A program made the translations under genes and the position numbers. Below the pieces are notes generated by a model. It was given only the letters and a program-made list of their open reading frames with translations. It was not told the origin of the DNA and did not search any database. Of a stretch of DNA of 64,000 bases, positions 1 to 11,235 are shown piece after piece; positions within the stretch are counted from its first letter, which is position 1, and each line of letters opens with the position of its first letter. Origin of the DNA: Conchocele bisecta (lineage: Eukaryota; Mollusca; Bivalvia; Lucinida; Thyasiridae); NCBI GenBank assembly GCA_029237695.1, contig CM055265.1:110844773-110908772 (forward strand), written 5' to 3'.

Positions 1-1995
1 CCACGATTTATGCCGATTACACTACGAACGTACTAAGAACTTGTCCCGAATTATCAATAACTAGCACGACAACACCACGAATATTGTCGAATGCACTATG
101 AATTATGCCGACAGCGCTAGGACTGCAGTAAGAACTACTACGACTTCTCACAGTGCCACTACGGTTTCACTACGATTCGGCACCAAACAGTTAAATACAG
201 GCTGTCAGAATCCCAGAAATCATACATTATGTGACTTCCAACCAGAGAACATCTACCAAGAAGATATACCAATAACTTCTACCATGGATACTCCTGGAAC
301 AATGTTGCCTCTCCGTGACCTCGTGGCACTGGAGGCAGATATTACACAGAATGACCTGGTTATTGCCCATCAGGTTGAGAAGCGGAGAAGAAGAGGTGCA
401 AGGAGAGCTAAACGATTTTGGTGCAGGGGCTGGTTGATACGAAGACCTTTACTAGGACAGTATGAAATGCTGATGGTTGAGCTCAGTCAGGAAGATGTAC
501 CAGCTTACAAGAACTTTATGAGACTGGAGCCCTTGATGTTCCAATAACTGCTTAACATAGTCAGTGGTAGAATAGAGAAGAAGGACACATGGTACAGGAA
601 GGCAATTCCACCTGGATTGAAGCTGGCGATTACCCTCCGGCACCCAGCAACAGGAGATAGTTACTATTCCCTGATGTATGGTTTCAGAGTGGCCCACAAC
701 ACCATCTCCTCCATTGTGTGTGATGTATGTGAAGCCATCGTTGAGGAATATGCAGATGAAGTGATCCCCTGTCCAACTACACAGGAAGAGTGGAAACTTA
801 TAGCTGACCAGTTTGGGGCCAGATGGCAGATGCACCACACCATTGGTGCATTGGACAGCAAGCACATATCAATGCAGTGTCCAAATAATTCTGGTTCTCT
901 CTATTTCAACTACAAGGGATATTATTCAGTAGTGTTGTTGGGATTGGTGGCTGCTGACTATAAGTTCTTATGGGTGGATGTTGGTGCCAACGGTTCTGCA
1001 TCTGATGCTCAAATCTGGAACCAGTGTGAGATGAAGGAGGTCATTGAAGATGGTAGCAATGGATTCCCAGAAGCAACACCACTCCCTGCAGATGACAGAC
1101 CCATGCCATACTTCATCATTGCAGATGACGCCTTCGCTCTTAGGTCATGGCTCATGAAACCATTCTCGCGACGCAACCTGACAAATGAAGAGACAATCTT
1201 CAAATACAGACTCTCAAGGGCTAGGCCTATAGTACAGAATGCCTTTGGCATCCTGGCCAACAGATTTGGAGCTTTTACGACCACACTTAGACAACAACCA
1301 TAGACCGTTAATAGCATTGTACTGGCCTGCGTTTGCCTTCATAACCTGATGAGAATGAGGTACCCTGCTACTCAGAAGACTCTCGTAGACCAGGAAGATG
1401 TGAACCACAGTATTATCCCAGGAGCTTGGAGGAATGGTGCCAACCTGGATGACATGGCCCACACTAGGGGTGGCAATTTTACAACAAGGGCAGCCAACCA
1501 ATCGATGTAGACTGTGTGACGTTCGAAAACAGAATGAATTTGTAACTGATCGGGGGTCTTTGTCTGATTCGCACAGACGTCGGGGTAGACCGGGAGTAGT
1601 CGCAATATAGTCGTAGTACAGTCGTGGTGGTTCGTGGTGCAGTCGGGGCTGATCTTGGCGAGTCGTGATGCAGTTGTGTCGCAGTCGTACCAGATCCTGG
1701 AGATTCTTGATATGTCGTACTGCATTCGTACTGGCAACGTAGTGGAGACGTGGTAGGTCGTTGCTATTTGGGGACCATCGGCTTGGAAAACGTAGAGCAT
1801 TCGTACAATAGTCGTCAGTAATCTTGGGTACTCATAGCACATTCGTGGCAAGGTCGGGAATGATGCCGATTCATGCCGATCTTTATCAAAATTTTGCAAA
1901 ACGTCGGGAAAAGTCGTGGTTGGATAGGTCGGGACTGATCGTGGATAGTCGTGAGTAAAATCTTGACAGCAAGACTGGGGGTTTAGAAACGTTGA
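1..1995 (+). mobile_element. PIF/Harbinger DNA transposon relic, left end outside the window
   Basis: The transposase relic at 284-1510 is flanked by non-coding DNA dense in short related words: CACGA/ACGAA forms on the left (1-150) and GTCGTG/GTCGTA forms on the right (about 1560-1960). The opposite orientation on the two sides suggests subterminal inverted repeats. The left terminus lies before base 1 and the right terminus is uncertain, somewhere near 1930-1995. The family assignment rests on the transposase. Confidence 0.7.
284..1510 (+). pseudogene. HARBI1-like (PIF/Harbinger, DDE_Tnp_4) transposase pseudogene
   Basis: One reading frame runs from ATG 284 (context accATGG) to TAG 1508-1510, broken by TAA at 545-547 and TAG at 1301-1303. 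Across both stops the frame still gives typical Harbinger nuclease sequence: a basic run followed by WLIRRPLLGQYEMLMVEL, then KLAITLRHPATGDSYYSLMYG, GALDSKHISM (first catalytic Asp), VDVGANGSASDAQIW (second Asp region), YFIIADDAFALRSWLMKPF, YRLSRARPIVQNAFGILANRF and LACVCLHNLMRMRYP. In active relatives the last block reads VVENAFGIL and its Glu is the third catalytic residue; here codon 1235-1237 is CAG (Gln). Length, about 408 codons, is normal for the family. Harbinger transposases cut and paste DNA and usually act with a Myb-like partner, which is not visible here. Two stops plus loss of the catalytic Glu make this copy non-functional. Confidence 0.93.
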
Positions 1996-2109
1996 CATCG
2001 GGGCAAGATTAACGTGCTAAAGACTGTGCCATCTATAATTTTTAGTAATACATGTATAAAGAATATTGGATTAGTCCACAGACAATACCGTACAATTGCT
2101 ACTTGTTTA

Positions 2110-2358
2110 TTAACCCTTAGACCGCGGTCTTATTTTTGTTGTTGTCTGCTGTTTATTTTCTATTTTCCATGTTATCATCAAAAACATGCTTTGACAGCAC
2201 TTTAGAATAATTTACAACATGCTTTGACAGCACTTCAGAATCATTTCCATTGGAAATGATTCTGAAGTGCTGTTAAAACATGTTTTTATCGAGAAATAAG
2301 GCAAGATATAAAAGCAACAGCAGACGACAATTGTTGTGAGTAGCGGTCTAAGGGTTAA
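2110..2358. mobile_element. TTAA-ended palindromic MITE, family T1, copy 1
   Basis: Flanked by TTAA on both sides (2110-2113, 2355-2358). The termini are TTAACCCTTAGACCGC and its near reverse complement. The whole element is one long inverted repeat centred near 2250, with arms carrying GTCTGCTGTT, AACATG and GACAGCACTT. TTAA plus a CCC start is the hallmark of piggyBac-type elements; the superfamily assignment is inference. Five more copies occur in the window. Confidence 0.85.
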
Positions 2359-2639
2359 CAAACCGTTCATAAACATAACACAGTATAGGTGACACCGGTA
2401 TCATTCACCCGTGCATGTATTCCTTTCCTATACTGATTACAAGGTTTGTTCCAAGTCCTGCCTAGTCGAGGGGATAGTGTGACAGACGTGACAGGGATCA
2501 TGAATTCAAATTTCACATTTTCATATAGAGCTTTTTTTATTTATTTCCCTTTTCTTTTTTTTCTTTTTGCACTGTATTTATCATATGTGTTGCCATTACA
2601 ATATACATGTATGTTAATGTCTGTGCGATACAGTTTTAA

Positions 2640-2833
2640 CCATTTCACCCCTAATTTAGGCCTAACTTGGATGCTAATTTTCCGATCAATCCAATCGTCA
2701 CAAAATGATTTTCAGAGGGTTATGTGGTTTTTTCTCTAAAGAATATGAAAATTACTTGCAAAAAGTGCAGATCCTGAAGAGACGGCTCGTGATGAGCCGG
2801 CTCATCTTGATCTACACCGTTTGCAAAAACAAG
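2640..2833 (+). repeat. Dispersed 'CACCCCTAA' repeat with hairpin (variant of family R)
   Basis: From TTTCACCCCTAA to the hairpin around GAGACGGCTCGTGATGAGCC. The same sequence occurs at 6590-8400 (interrupted) and inverted at 44705-44900. The hairpin block GTGCAGATCCTGA...TCATCTTGATCTACAC is a variant of the GACCAGTGTAGATCC...GATCTGCACTG palindrome found many times here. Confidence 0.65.
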
Positions 2834-2946
2834 TATTGCGGTCCGTCGTGTTGAAAGAGTTGCGTATTTGCTTAAGCTGCGTATTTGCTTAAATACACAA
2901 TTAAAATTGCCAAAAACCCAATTGAAATCAATAGTAGCGAGTATCA

Positions 2947-5411
2947 ACAAGACCTGTAGGAGAACAGCATAGCTCAACTACGAGGGTTGTCGATGTACAC
3001 ATAGCTTGACAAACAAGGTGGCTGCGGCCTGCATAAAAACCTTAACCAAGGTTGACTAAAAAACTTAACCAAGGGAAATTAACTAAGTAAGTCAAGGTTA
3101 AATGTAGGTCAATGACAGATATAGGTCAGGGGTTATTGATGTACATCACTATGAGAAAAGGTTGTCCAAGTATGTGTGTATGCACAATAGTATTCCATGT
3201 ACAAGCTTGAGTAAAAACCTTAACCAAGGTTGACTAAAAACCTTAACCAAGGGGAATTAACTAAGTAAGTCAAGGTTAAATGTAGGTCAATGACAGATAT
3301 AGGTCAGGGGTTATTGATGTACATCACTAGGAGATGAAGTTTTCCATGCATGGTTGCTGTAGGCCCAGGAGTATTGCATATACAAGCTTGACTAAAAACC
3401 TTAACCAAGGGGAAATAACTAAGTAATCGAAGGATAAAAGTAGGTCAAGGTCAAATATAGGTCAGGGATTATTGATGTACATCACTAGGAGATGAAGTTG
3501 TCCAAGTATGGTTGATGTAGGCCCAGGAGTATTCCATATACAAGCTTGACTATAAACATTAACCAAGTAATTCAAGGTTAAATGTAGGTGAAGGTAAAAT
3601 ATAGGTCAGGGGTTATTGATGTACATCCCTATGAGAAAAAGTTATCCAAGTATGGTGTCTGTATGCACAACAGTATTCCATATACAAGCTTGACTAAAAA
3701 CCTTAACCAAGGTTGACTAAAAACCTTAACCAAGGGGGGTTAACTAATTAATTCAAGGTTAAATGTAGGTCAAGGTGAAATATAGGTCAGGGGTTGTTGA
3801 TGTACATCACTAGGAGATGAAGTTGTCCAAGTATGGTTGGTGTAGGGCCAGGAGTATTCCATCTACAAGGTTGACTAAAAACCTTAACCAAAGAGAATTA
3901 ACTAAGTAATTGAAGAGGAAATGTAGGTGAAGGTCAAATATAGATCAGGGGTTATTGATGTACATCCCTATGAGAAAAGGTTGTCCAAGTATGGTGTCTG
4001 TATGCACAACAGTATTCCATGTAAAAGCTTGAGTAAAAACCTTAACCAAGGTGGACTAAAAACCTTAACCAAGGTGGACTAAAAACCTTAACCAAGGTGA
4101 CTTAAGTAAGTAATTCAAGAGGAAATGTAGGTCAAGGTGAAATATATATCAGGGGTTGTTGATGTACATCACTAGGAGATGAAGTTGTCCAAGTATGGTG
4201 GGTGTAGGGCCAGTAGTATTCCATATACAAGCTTGACTAAAAACCTTAACCAAGGGGAATTAACTAAGTAATTCAAGAGGAAATGTAGGTCAAGGTCAAA
4301 TATAGATCAGGGGTTATTGATGTACATCACTATGAGAAAAGGTTGTCCTAGTATGGTGTCTGTATGCACAATATAATTCCATGTAGAAAGCTTGACTAAA
4401 GATGAAGTTGTCCAAGTATGGTGGGTGTAGGGCCAGGAGTATTCCATATACAAGCTTGACTAAAAACATTAACCAAGGAGAATTAAGTAAGTAATTGAAG
4501 AGGAAATGTAGGTCAAGGTTAAATATAGATCAGGGGTTATTGATGTACATCCCTATGAGAAAAGGTTGTCCAAGTATGGTGTCTGTATGCACAATAGTAT
4601 TCCATGTACAAGCTTGACTAAAAACCTTAACCAAGGTTGACTAAAAACCTTAACCAAGGGGAATTAACTAGGTAATTCAAGGTTAAATGTAGGTCAAGGT
4701 CAAATATAGGTCAGGGGTTGTTGATGTACATCACTAGGAGATAAAGTTGTCCAAGTATGGTTGGTGTAGGGCCAAGAGTATTTCATCTACAAGGTTGACT
4801 AAAAACCTTAACCAAAGAGAATTAACTAAGTAATTCAAGAGGAAATGTAGGTCAAGGTCAAATATAGATCAGGGGTTACTGATGTACATCCCTAGGAGAT
4901 GAAGTTGTCCAAGTATGGTGGGTGTAGGGCCAGGAGTATTCCATATACAAGCTTGACTAAAAACCTTAACCAAGGGGAATTAAGTAATTGAAGAGGAAAT
5001 ATAGGTCAAGGTGAAATATAGACCAGGGGTTATTGATGTACATCCCTATGAGAAAAGGTTGTCCAAGTATGGTGTCTGTATGCACAATAGTATTTCAAGT
5101 ACAAGCTTGAATAAAAACCTTAACCAAGTTTGACTAAAAACCTTAACCAAGGGGAATTAACTAAGTAATTCAAGAGAAAATGTAGGTCAAGGTCAAATAT
5201 AGATCAAGGGTTATTGATGTAAATCAGTAGGAGATGAAGTTGTCCAAGTATGGTGGGTGTAGGGCCAGTAGTATTCCATATACACGGTTGACTAAAAACC
5301 TTAACCAAGGCGTGACGGTGACGCAGACGCAGACGCCGACGCCACGCCGACGCTGATGCCGACGCCGGGGTGACAATATAAGCTCTACTTATTCTTCGAA
5401 TAGTCGAGCTA
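2947..5411 (+). mobile_element. Helentron-like (pearl-like) non-autonomous element with tandem-repeat core
   Basis: Starts ACAAGACCTGTAGG, with a small hairpin (CTGT/ACAG), then TAGCTCAACTA. The core is a long tandem array, followed by a GACGC-rich stretch (5309-5370) and a 3' hairpin AGCTCTACTTATTC/GAATAGTCGAGCTA. The last arm TAGTCGAGCTA is the reverse complement of the 5' motif with one mismatch. It sits exactly between A and A of a family P element with no target duplication: the unoccupied site reads GAGTATCAAAAAGCAAT near 11318. No coding capacity, so it would depend on a helper Helitron. Pearl elements of oyster have this tandem-core design. Confidence 0.8.
3040..5305 (+). repeat. Tandem array, about 173-bp unit, with alternating dimeric structure
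   Basis: The landmark GTTATTGATGTACATC recurs 13 times (near 3130, 3312, 3468, 3611, 3786, 3951, 4156, 4311, 4531, 4706, 4876, 5026, 5210). Two unit types mostly alternate: one with CTAGGAGATGAAG and GTGTAGGGCCAGGAG, the other with CTATGAGAAAAGG and CTGTATGCACAA. The second type tends to be followed by two or three copies of an 18-bp subrepeat (GACTAAAAACCTTAACCA), the first by one. There is a rearranged unit at about 4390. Confidence 0.88.
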
Positions 5412-5684
5412 AAAAGCAATACAAAAATTGTGGTACCTTTATCATGCTGCAGAAAACAATAAACAAACCACAAAAATAGCATATTTTTCTAATTTTCAAT
5501 GAAAACACATCTTGGTATTTTATGAGAATTGTCTCCTTCGAAGCAAATTATTCGATAATTGCTGTATGTTGATGTGTAAACATTAGTGTGATTTTAATTT
5601 ACCCAATTACAATTTTGAAATACCCAATTGCTTCAGAAATGATGGTGTGACAACTCAATTATTAATTCCTTATCTGGAGCCCTG

Positions 5685-6589
5685 CATAGTCACAGTGTAC
5701 GTGTTGACATCCCTGTAGTAAACAGAAATTGGGAGTGAGTTCTCAACAAGCTTTCCACATTGACGATATAAATGACAGACGATAATATAGGTAGACCAGG
5801 TGTGTTATCATATCATAGCCTCATTTTCGTGCATAATAACTACATGATAGTCATCTTGGTGCGCAAAACGACATGTAGTGTGGCTCAGTGGTATCGAAGA
5901 GGGAGAATATCCACATACGTTTGCAAAACTTTTGTTCATTTTATCTGGTCGAGAGTTCGAACCTCACAAAACAAATTACTTTTGTCATATCATTGTTCTT
6001 TTTATGACTGGTTGCTGGAGAGGGAAATAGGTGAAACGGAGAGGGTTATCACTATTGACATATGACCTCAATACAACATGCAGACACATAAGAAATGTGC
6101 ATTAAGTTATTAGTTTTCTTCAAAGTGAGACTAACGTTCTACATGTAATCTATCTCATGCAATCTATTAATGCAATTTGTAAGAGCAACACACATAAAAA
6201 GAAATATATAATAAACAATAAACAAAATCAAAATATATGTATGAAAAACATAGATTTGAACTCACTACCTACGGCAATGATATACGTCACTTTAAGACTA
6301 CATAAGACTTGATGACAAATCTGAAAATCAATATTGAAAAGGAATACTGGCACAGGTATATTTACCTGTCTCACGTATTCTGTGTTTTGTTTATGACCGG
6401 TTTGTTTGTAAACAAGTAGCAAGTTATCGTCTGCAGACTATACATGTATATAGCAATACAGATAACATCGCCGTCACCTATTCTGTGTTTTGTTTATAAC
6501 CGGTTTGTTTATCGTCTGTGGACTATATATAGCAATATAGATAACATCGCCATCAGCTATTCCCCTCCACACAAACCAGCCATTAACCC
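5685..6589. other. Unique AT-rich sequence, no gene recognised
   Basis: Apart from the tRNA-like block at 5878-5965, nothing recognisable. A short direct repeat (TATTCTGTGTTTTGTTTATRACCGGT) occurs at about 6378 and 6480, and AGCAATACAGATAACATCGCC at 6453 has a near copy at 6531, so there is a local duplication of roughly 80-100 bp. Confidence 0.5.
5878..5965 (+). repeat. tRNA-like block with A- and B-box (SINE head candidate)
   Basis: TGGCTCAGTGGTA (A-box-like) at about 5881 and GAGTTCGAACCTC (B-box-like) at about 5951 lie some 70 nt apart. This is longer than in an ordinary tRNA gene, and no good acceptor stem is visible. Best read as a tRNA-derived SINE head or decayed tRNA-like sequence. 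Confidence 0.45.
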
Positions 6590-6604
6590 TTTCACCCCCA
6601 AGTA

Positions 6605-8165
6605 CAGTCGAACCTGTGAACAACGACCGGCAAAGGGAAGTGGCCAAAGTGGCCGTTGTTGACAGGTGGCTGTTGTTCTAAGGGTCAAACATTTTCCCGG
6701 TTTCACAACAAAGTCGGCCATGTATTTCGCATTCTATTATAATCTATATGCATGCATAGAAAACGTCTAGGCTGTATACACTTCCACCTGACGATTCACT
6801 ATTTGACGATTGTGGAAAATTGCATAAAAATGGCAAAAAATAGTCAATTGAATGTATTTTGTTATGATATCTTATTTTGTTGTTATTGTTTTTGAACCCA
6901 GCCTCGCTTTGGAAAATTATATGCTCTTCAAGATAAGTACATCCCGCGGCTTGCTTTGGTGCACCATTTAATAGCTTGTCGTAATGACATGTAAGCGGTT
7001 TAATTAATATGACCATTAGTATTCTGCTTTCTTATTCTCAATTTCACACCATCAGTTGAAATTAATAACGGTCATAGTCTTTATTAAAACGATAGCCTAT
7101 GTGGCGCGGCCTGTGAAAACCGCAATTTTTTTTGTAACAAAAACATTTCATTGAATGTGTCATGTCGAGTAACCCACGCGAGATAGGTGTCCAAACAGGC
7201 AGAGAACACCAGGCTTATTTGCTTTCTGTCCAATGTATAATATTCTGATCAAGCCCGAATATTTAAGCAGCTTATCACGAATTGGCATTGTCCGCAGACG
7301 TAATTATTGATGATTTTAATTAGAGATTGGTGAGCATTGTAAACCATGGGCAGACTAGACTACGCGAATCCACTGCCTGGTCTGGCCGCTAATGCAATAA
7401 GTCGGGATTTGTCGGAGATCGAGACCCAATTCACATAAACACGTTTGTCGTGTCACTTTAGACTGGTTCCCGGTATTGTTTCGCTAGGCTGCCCATCCGA
7501 CAGGGTACCAGTCTAGTGTCGACTACGTCGCTGATGTCAGCAACCGCATGTATTGATCTTTGATATGACTTTGTAACCCGCGGGGTGAAATTTACACGTA
7601 GTAAAACTTGACAAGCGCGGTGTGTTTGGAAGTCTTGTCACTGTAGACGAATCAGCATCGTGTAAAGACAGTTTGCCAACTAATGATGGAGTTTTATATG
7701 CGGAATTGCATTATGCCTATTGGAATACATGACACAGAATACATATCGGGAATTACCGATAAAGGCGTTATGCAATATTGTTCATGGAAAATGTTCAATG
7801 TCGCCAAAATGACACCGATCGATATGGGCAAGGTAAATGTTTTCAAAAGAGCGTTGTGCCAATGTATGCGAATGTAATCGATGACTAATTGGATACGACC
7901 ATTTGCAATTCAAATGATAGCGGCCATATTGTCGTGAAAGGAAAATTGCGATTGTGGTGCAATATTTATTTTGCCGACAAAACTCGACATGGCCGCTGTT
8001 CACATACAAAAATGCCGCGTGGGAATGAAAATAGCTGGTCGCTGATCGGGGGTGGCCGTTATTCCAAGGTGTTATAACGAACAAAATTGGACGGGGGGAT
8101 TTTTAACTGGCTGTTGTGGACAGGTGGTCGCTATTCCCAGGTGGTTGTTAGCACAGATTCAACTG
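6605..8165. mobile_element. TA-flanked Tigger/pogo-like DNA element, 1.56 kb, non-autonomous
   Basis: Bounded by TA dinucleotides and inverted termini: CAGTCGAACCTGTGAACAAC at the left and, read from the other strand, CAGTTGAATCTGTGCTAAC at the right. Subterminal GTGG/GGTCG words follow on both sides. TA duplication with a CAGT start fits the Tc1/mariner-pogo/Tigger group by inference. No transposase frame remains inside. The element interrupts a copy of the 'CACCCC' repeat that continues at 8168. Confidence 0.7.
7683..7832 (+). CDS. Possible exon-like ORF ending in a splice-donor-like site
   Basis: ATG 7683 (or 7686) opens a frame that reaches ATGGGCAAG followed by GTAAATG at 7833, a plausible splice donor. 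The peptide (about 50 residues, ending TPIDMGK) resembles nothing I recognise. It lies inside the TA-flanked element, so it could be a captured host exon, a remnant transposase exon or chance. An internal duplicate is absent and there is no supporting acceptor nearby. Confidence 0.15.
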
Positions 8166-8167
8166 TA

Positions 8168-8400
8168 ACCAAAAATGAATTTTATGTTAATTTTGCAACC
8201 AATCCAACCTCACAAAACAATTTTCAGACTAGTCCATTTATTAAAAGGGGGTGTTTTTGTTCTCAAAAATATGAAAATTACTTGCAAAAATTGCAGATCC
8301 TGATGAGACGGCTCGTCACCAGCGGGCTCATCTGGATCTACACTTTTTGCCCATGCCACTATACAGGCCTGTGGTGTTGAAAGAGAAAAAAGAAAACAAA
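8168..8400 (+). repeat. Continuation of the 'CACCCC' repeat with hairpin
   Basis: ATGAAAATTACTTGCAAAAA, GCAGATCCTGATGAGACGG and CACTATACAGGCCTGTGG match 2740-2830 and, inverted, 44730-44840. Together with 6590-6602 it forms the host copy into which the TA-flanked element inserted. Confidence 0.6.
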
Positions 8401-8846
8401 TAAAGTGACAAGTTTGTTCTGTGATGCTCTGACTCTCGACAAATTAGAATGAACAGAACTTCTATCGAAGATTGGATATTCTTCCCCATCGATACAACTG
8501 AGCTATAGAACATGCCAATTTGTGATTTGTGCCAATACACGTGCATTATGTTACTGTATGTAATTATCAGATACGAAAATGAGGCTATGATTTAATACAT
8601 TTTGTTTACGTATTTTTGGATGAGTCTATTGACCTCCATCAACTTATCAGCTTAGATCATTATAGCCAAGGTGCTGTAGGCCATGTTGTCTTATCTACAG
8701 CTATTACTGTCATACAAGCAATTTGTCTGTTGTTGGAAGTCCATATCAATATACGGGTGTTCACAAGAAATACTTGGTCAATATACATACCTCCACTTAA
8801 TGTGTTTTTGAGAATAAAAAATTTAAAACCGTTGATTAATGAAATA
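8401..8846. other. Stretch without a recognised feature
   Basis: No convincing coding exon, palindrome or tandem repeat was recognised between the dispersed repeat and the next Helentron-like element. Confidence 0.5.
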
Positions 8847-9796
8847 ACTAGATTGGTCAGTAAGCGAGGCCTACGGAATACCCCCCCCCCCACCCCCCCG
8901 CCCCCCGCGTGGGCCCAGGTACCCCTAAATATGTAAAATTTTCCAAGTGTGTCGCCTAGTGACCTTGACTCTATTAGCGGGGGCGGCACGAACGTGAATT
9001 TGTCACAGGGTGGTAGACGTCCATTGGAGCAATGCGTCTGTGAAATGTGAAGCAGATCCGAGCAAGGAAATAGAAGTTATAACCGATTTCTCTGATGTTA
9101 AGTTTTGTAAAGAGACTAAGTATGTAACCTTGACCTTGAGATCAGTGGGGATATGTCACAGCATGATAGTAGAGCCTTAGAGGAATGCATGCATGAAATA
9201 TTAAGAATTTACAATGAAGGAAATAGAAGTTATAACATATTTCTCTGATGTTAAGTTTTGTAAAGAGACCAAGTATTTGACCTTGACCTTGGGATCAGCG
9301 GGGGTTGGACGGTCGTAGATTTGTCACAACATGATAGTATAACCTTAGAGGAATGCATGCATGAAATATTAGGAATTTTAGATGAAGGAAATAGAAGTTA
9401 TAACATATGATGTTAAGTTTTGTAAAGAGACACAAGTATTTGACCTTGACCTTGGGATCAGCGGGGGTTGGATGGTCGTGGATTTGGCACAGCATGGTAG
9501 TAGAGCCTTACAGGAATGCACGAGTGAAATATTAATAATTTTCGATGAAGGAAATAAAAGTTATAACATATTTCTCTGATGTTAAGTTTTGTAAAGAGAC
9601 TTAAGTATTTGACATTGACCTTAGGATCAGCGGGGGTTGGACGGTCGTGGATTTGGCACAGCATGGTAGTAGCGCCTTACAGGAATGCATGTGTGAAATA
9701 TTAAGCATTTTAGATGAAGGAAATAGAAGTTACAACCTGACTCCAGTATACCCCCCCCCACTCCACCCTCACAACTCATTGCGGGGGGAGGTACAA
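8847..9796 (+). mobile_element. Helentron-like element with about 165-bp tandem repeats
   Basis: Starts ACTAGATTGGTCAG, then GGAATACCCCCC within a poly-C run (8881-8907). The tandem core has landmarks GACCTTGACCTTG at about 9129, 9287, 9442 and GACATTGACCTTAG at 9611. The 3' end is a hairpin between a TATACCCCCC run (9747) and GGGGGGAGGTAC (9783). The 5' GAATACCCCCC and 3' GGGGGGAGGTAC are near complements, following the same rule as the other elements here. The 3' boundary is approximate. Confidence 0.6.
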
Positions 9797-10049
9797 TACA
9801 AAATTTGTAAAAATTTACGAAAAAATGCGGAATATTTTTGACAACTTTCATTTTTAGATACTTTTTGAAAAACATCACATATGCAATAACGCATATTCTG
9901 TCATGAATGAGGTCATGATGTTCTATCTCTTACATCCTGTTCATCATTGTTTACATTTCACAACTGGACATTATGAAATCGCAGCTGTGTACGTGTATAC
10001 AACCACTTAAATACCCCCACACCATGCCCAACTTTCCTTCACATGTATT

Positions 10050-10512
10050 CAGAGCTCCAGATAAGCTGCGAATGCGCTTAAATACCCAATTAAAATTGCC
10101 AAAAACCAAATTGAAATCAGAATAGTGAGTATCAAAAAGCAATAACAAATTTGTGGTACCTTTATCATTCATGCTGCAGAAAACAATAAACAGAACTTAA
10201 ATACCCAATTAAAATTGCCAAAAACCCAAATGAAATCATAAGTAGCGTGTATCAAAAAGCAATAACACATTTATCATTCATGCAACAAATACAACATATT
10301 TTTCTTATTTTTCATGAAAACACATCTTGGTATTTCACGAAATGCCACGATATGTTTTCATTTAGAAGCAAACTAATTCAATAATTGCTGTCTGTTGATG
10401 TGTAAACAGTAGTGAGATTTTATTTTACCCAATTAAAATTTTGAAATACCAAATTGCTTCAGAAATGATGGAGTGAAACTACTCAATTATTAATTCCTTA
10501 TCTGGAGTTCTG
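10050..10512. repeat. Family P inverted-repeat element, copy 2
   Basis: CAGAGCTCCAGATAAG at 10050 to TTCCTTATCTGGAGTTCTG at the right. It contains an internal direct duplication of TTAAATACCCAATTAAAATTG (about 10077 and 10196), giving two AGCAATAACA blocks. Confidence 0.75.
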
Positions 10513-10516
10513 TGTA

Positions 10517-10684
10517 TTTAAACCATACCTTCTCAAGGAATGTATATGTTGTGACCACTCATTTTAACCGTTTCGACGAGACGGTTCAAATGGTGGTCGC
10601 GACATATACTTCTGAGTGCATAGAAGGAAAATATTTAGGATTTTCCGCAATGTAATGGCGTATCCTCAGCATGAAAGGGTAACC
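10517..10684 (-). mobile_element. Family T3 palindromic MITE, degraded copy
   Basis: Matches 17403-17610 in the opposite orientation: GTGACCACTCATTT, GACGAGACGGTTCAAAT, GGAAAATATTTAGGATTTTC, AGCATGAAAGGGTAA. The TTAA at the right end is mutated to GTAACC. Confidence 0.65.
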
Positions 10685-10733
10685 GTTGGCATTAAATGCG
10701 CCGAGTCTCAGATATTCACAGAAAGTGGTGAAA

Positions 10734-11054
10734 TACCGTGATCATCCATTTAAATTCCCCCTGTGGCATAGAATTTTCGAAAAGGGAACATCTAAAAGAG
10801 CATGTTTTTTTTAGAAATCAATAGTTATAAGACTGGCTTCCACGTGCTCTAAATGACTCAAAATACGAGTGCGGTGCTATTTGCTGTGTTGTAAACACCT
10901 GAGAGTAAGATTGCTAATTAATAAAACGTCCCATAGCTGTAAACATGCATTTCATTAGATCTACAAAAATTGTTAATCACATCAGGCTGAAGTCTCGTGG
11001 GACGGGGGGGGTGCGATTAAATGGGCAGGGGCGTTTAAATGGACGATTACGGTA
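10734..11054. mobile_element. TA-flanked MITE with about 30-bp inverted termini
   Basis: Left end TACCGTGATCATCCATTTAA; right end read on the other strand TACCGTAATCGTCCATTTAA, followed on both sides by a C-rich stretch. TA duplication fits a Tc1/mariner-type MITE. The interior, about 260 bp, has no ORF. Confidence 0.7.
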
Positions 11055-11235
11055 GGCGAGTAAAACATATTTATTATATGATAGCAAAGTGGGGCTTTGT
11101 TTGTGTGGTTCCGTCGGTACGTCGTCTGTCCGTTGCTATTTGAGTCGAGAAGATTGTAAGTTTCTTCCTTATGCCATAACTTCAAAATCACTGGATGCTT
11201 TACTTTAATATGTATACACTTGATACATGTGGACA

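Larger units (their letters stand above)
2858..5684. repeat. Inverted-repeat element, family P, copy 1, split by a Helentron-like insertion
   Basis: Left part 2858-2946 (GCGTATTTGCTTAAATAC, AATTAAAATTGCC, GCGAGTATCA) and right part 5412-5684 (AAAAGCAATAC, GGTACCTTTATCATGCTG, TTCCTTATCTGGAGCCCTG) join into the arrangement of the uninterrupted copies at 10050-10512 and 11236-11651. Family termini are CAGAGCTCCAGATAAG and its complement. A CAG start is compatible with a hAT-like origin, but this is not proven. Confidence 0.75.

Noticed and set aside
3040..5305. CRISPR array
   Set aside because: Regular spacing but the 'spacers' are themselves repeated; this is a tandem array inside a eukaryotic mobile element.
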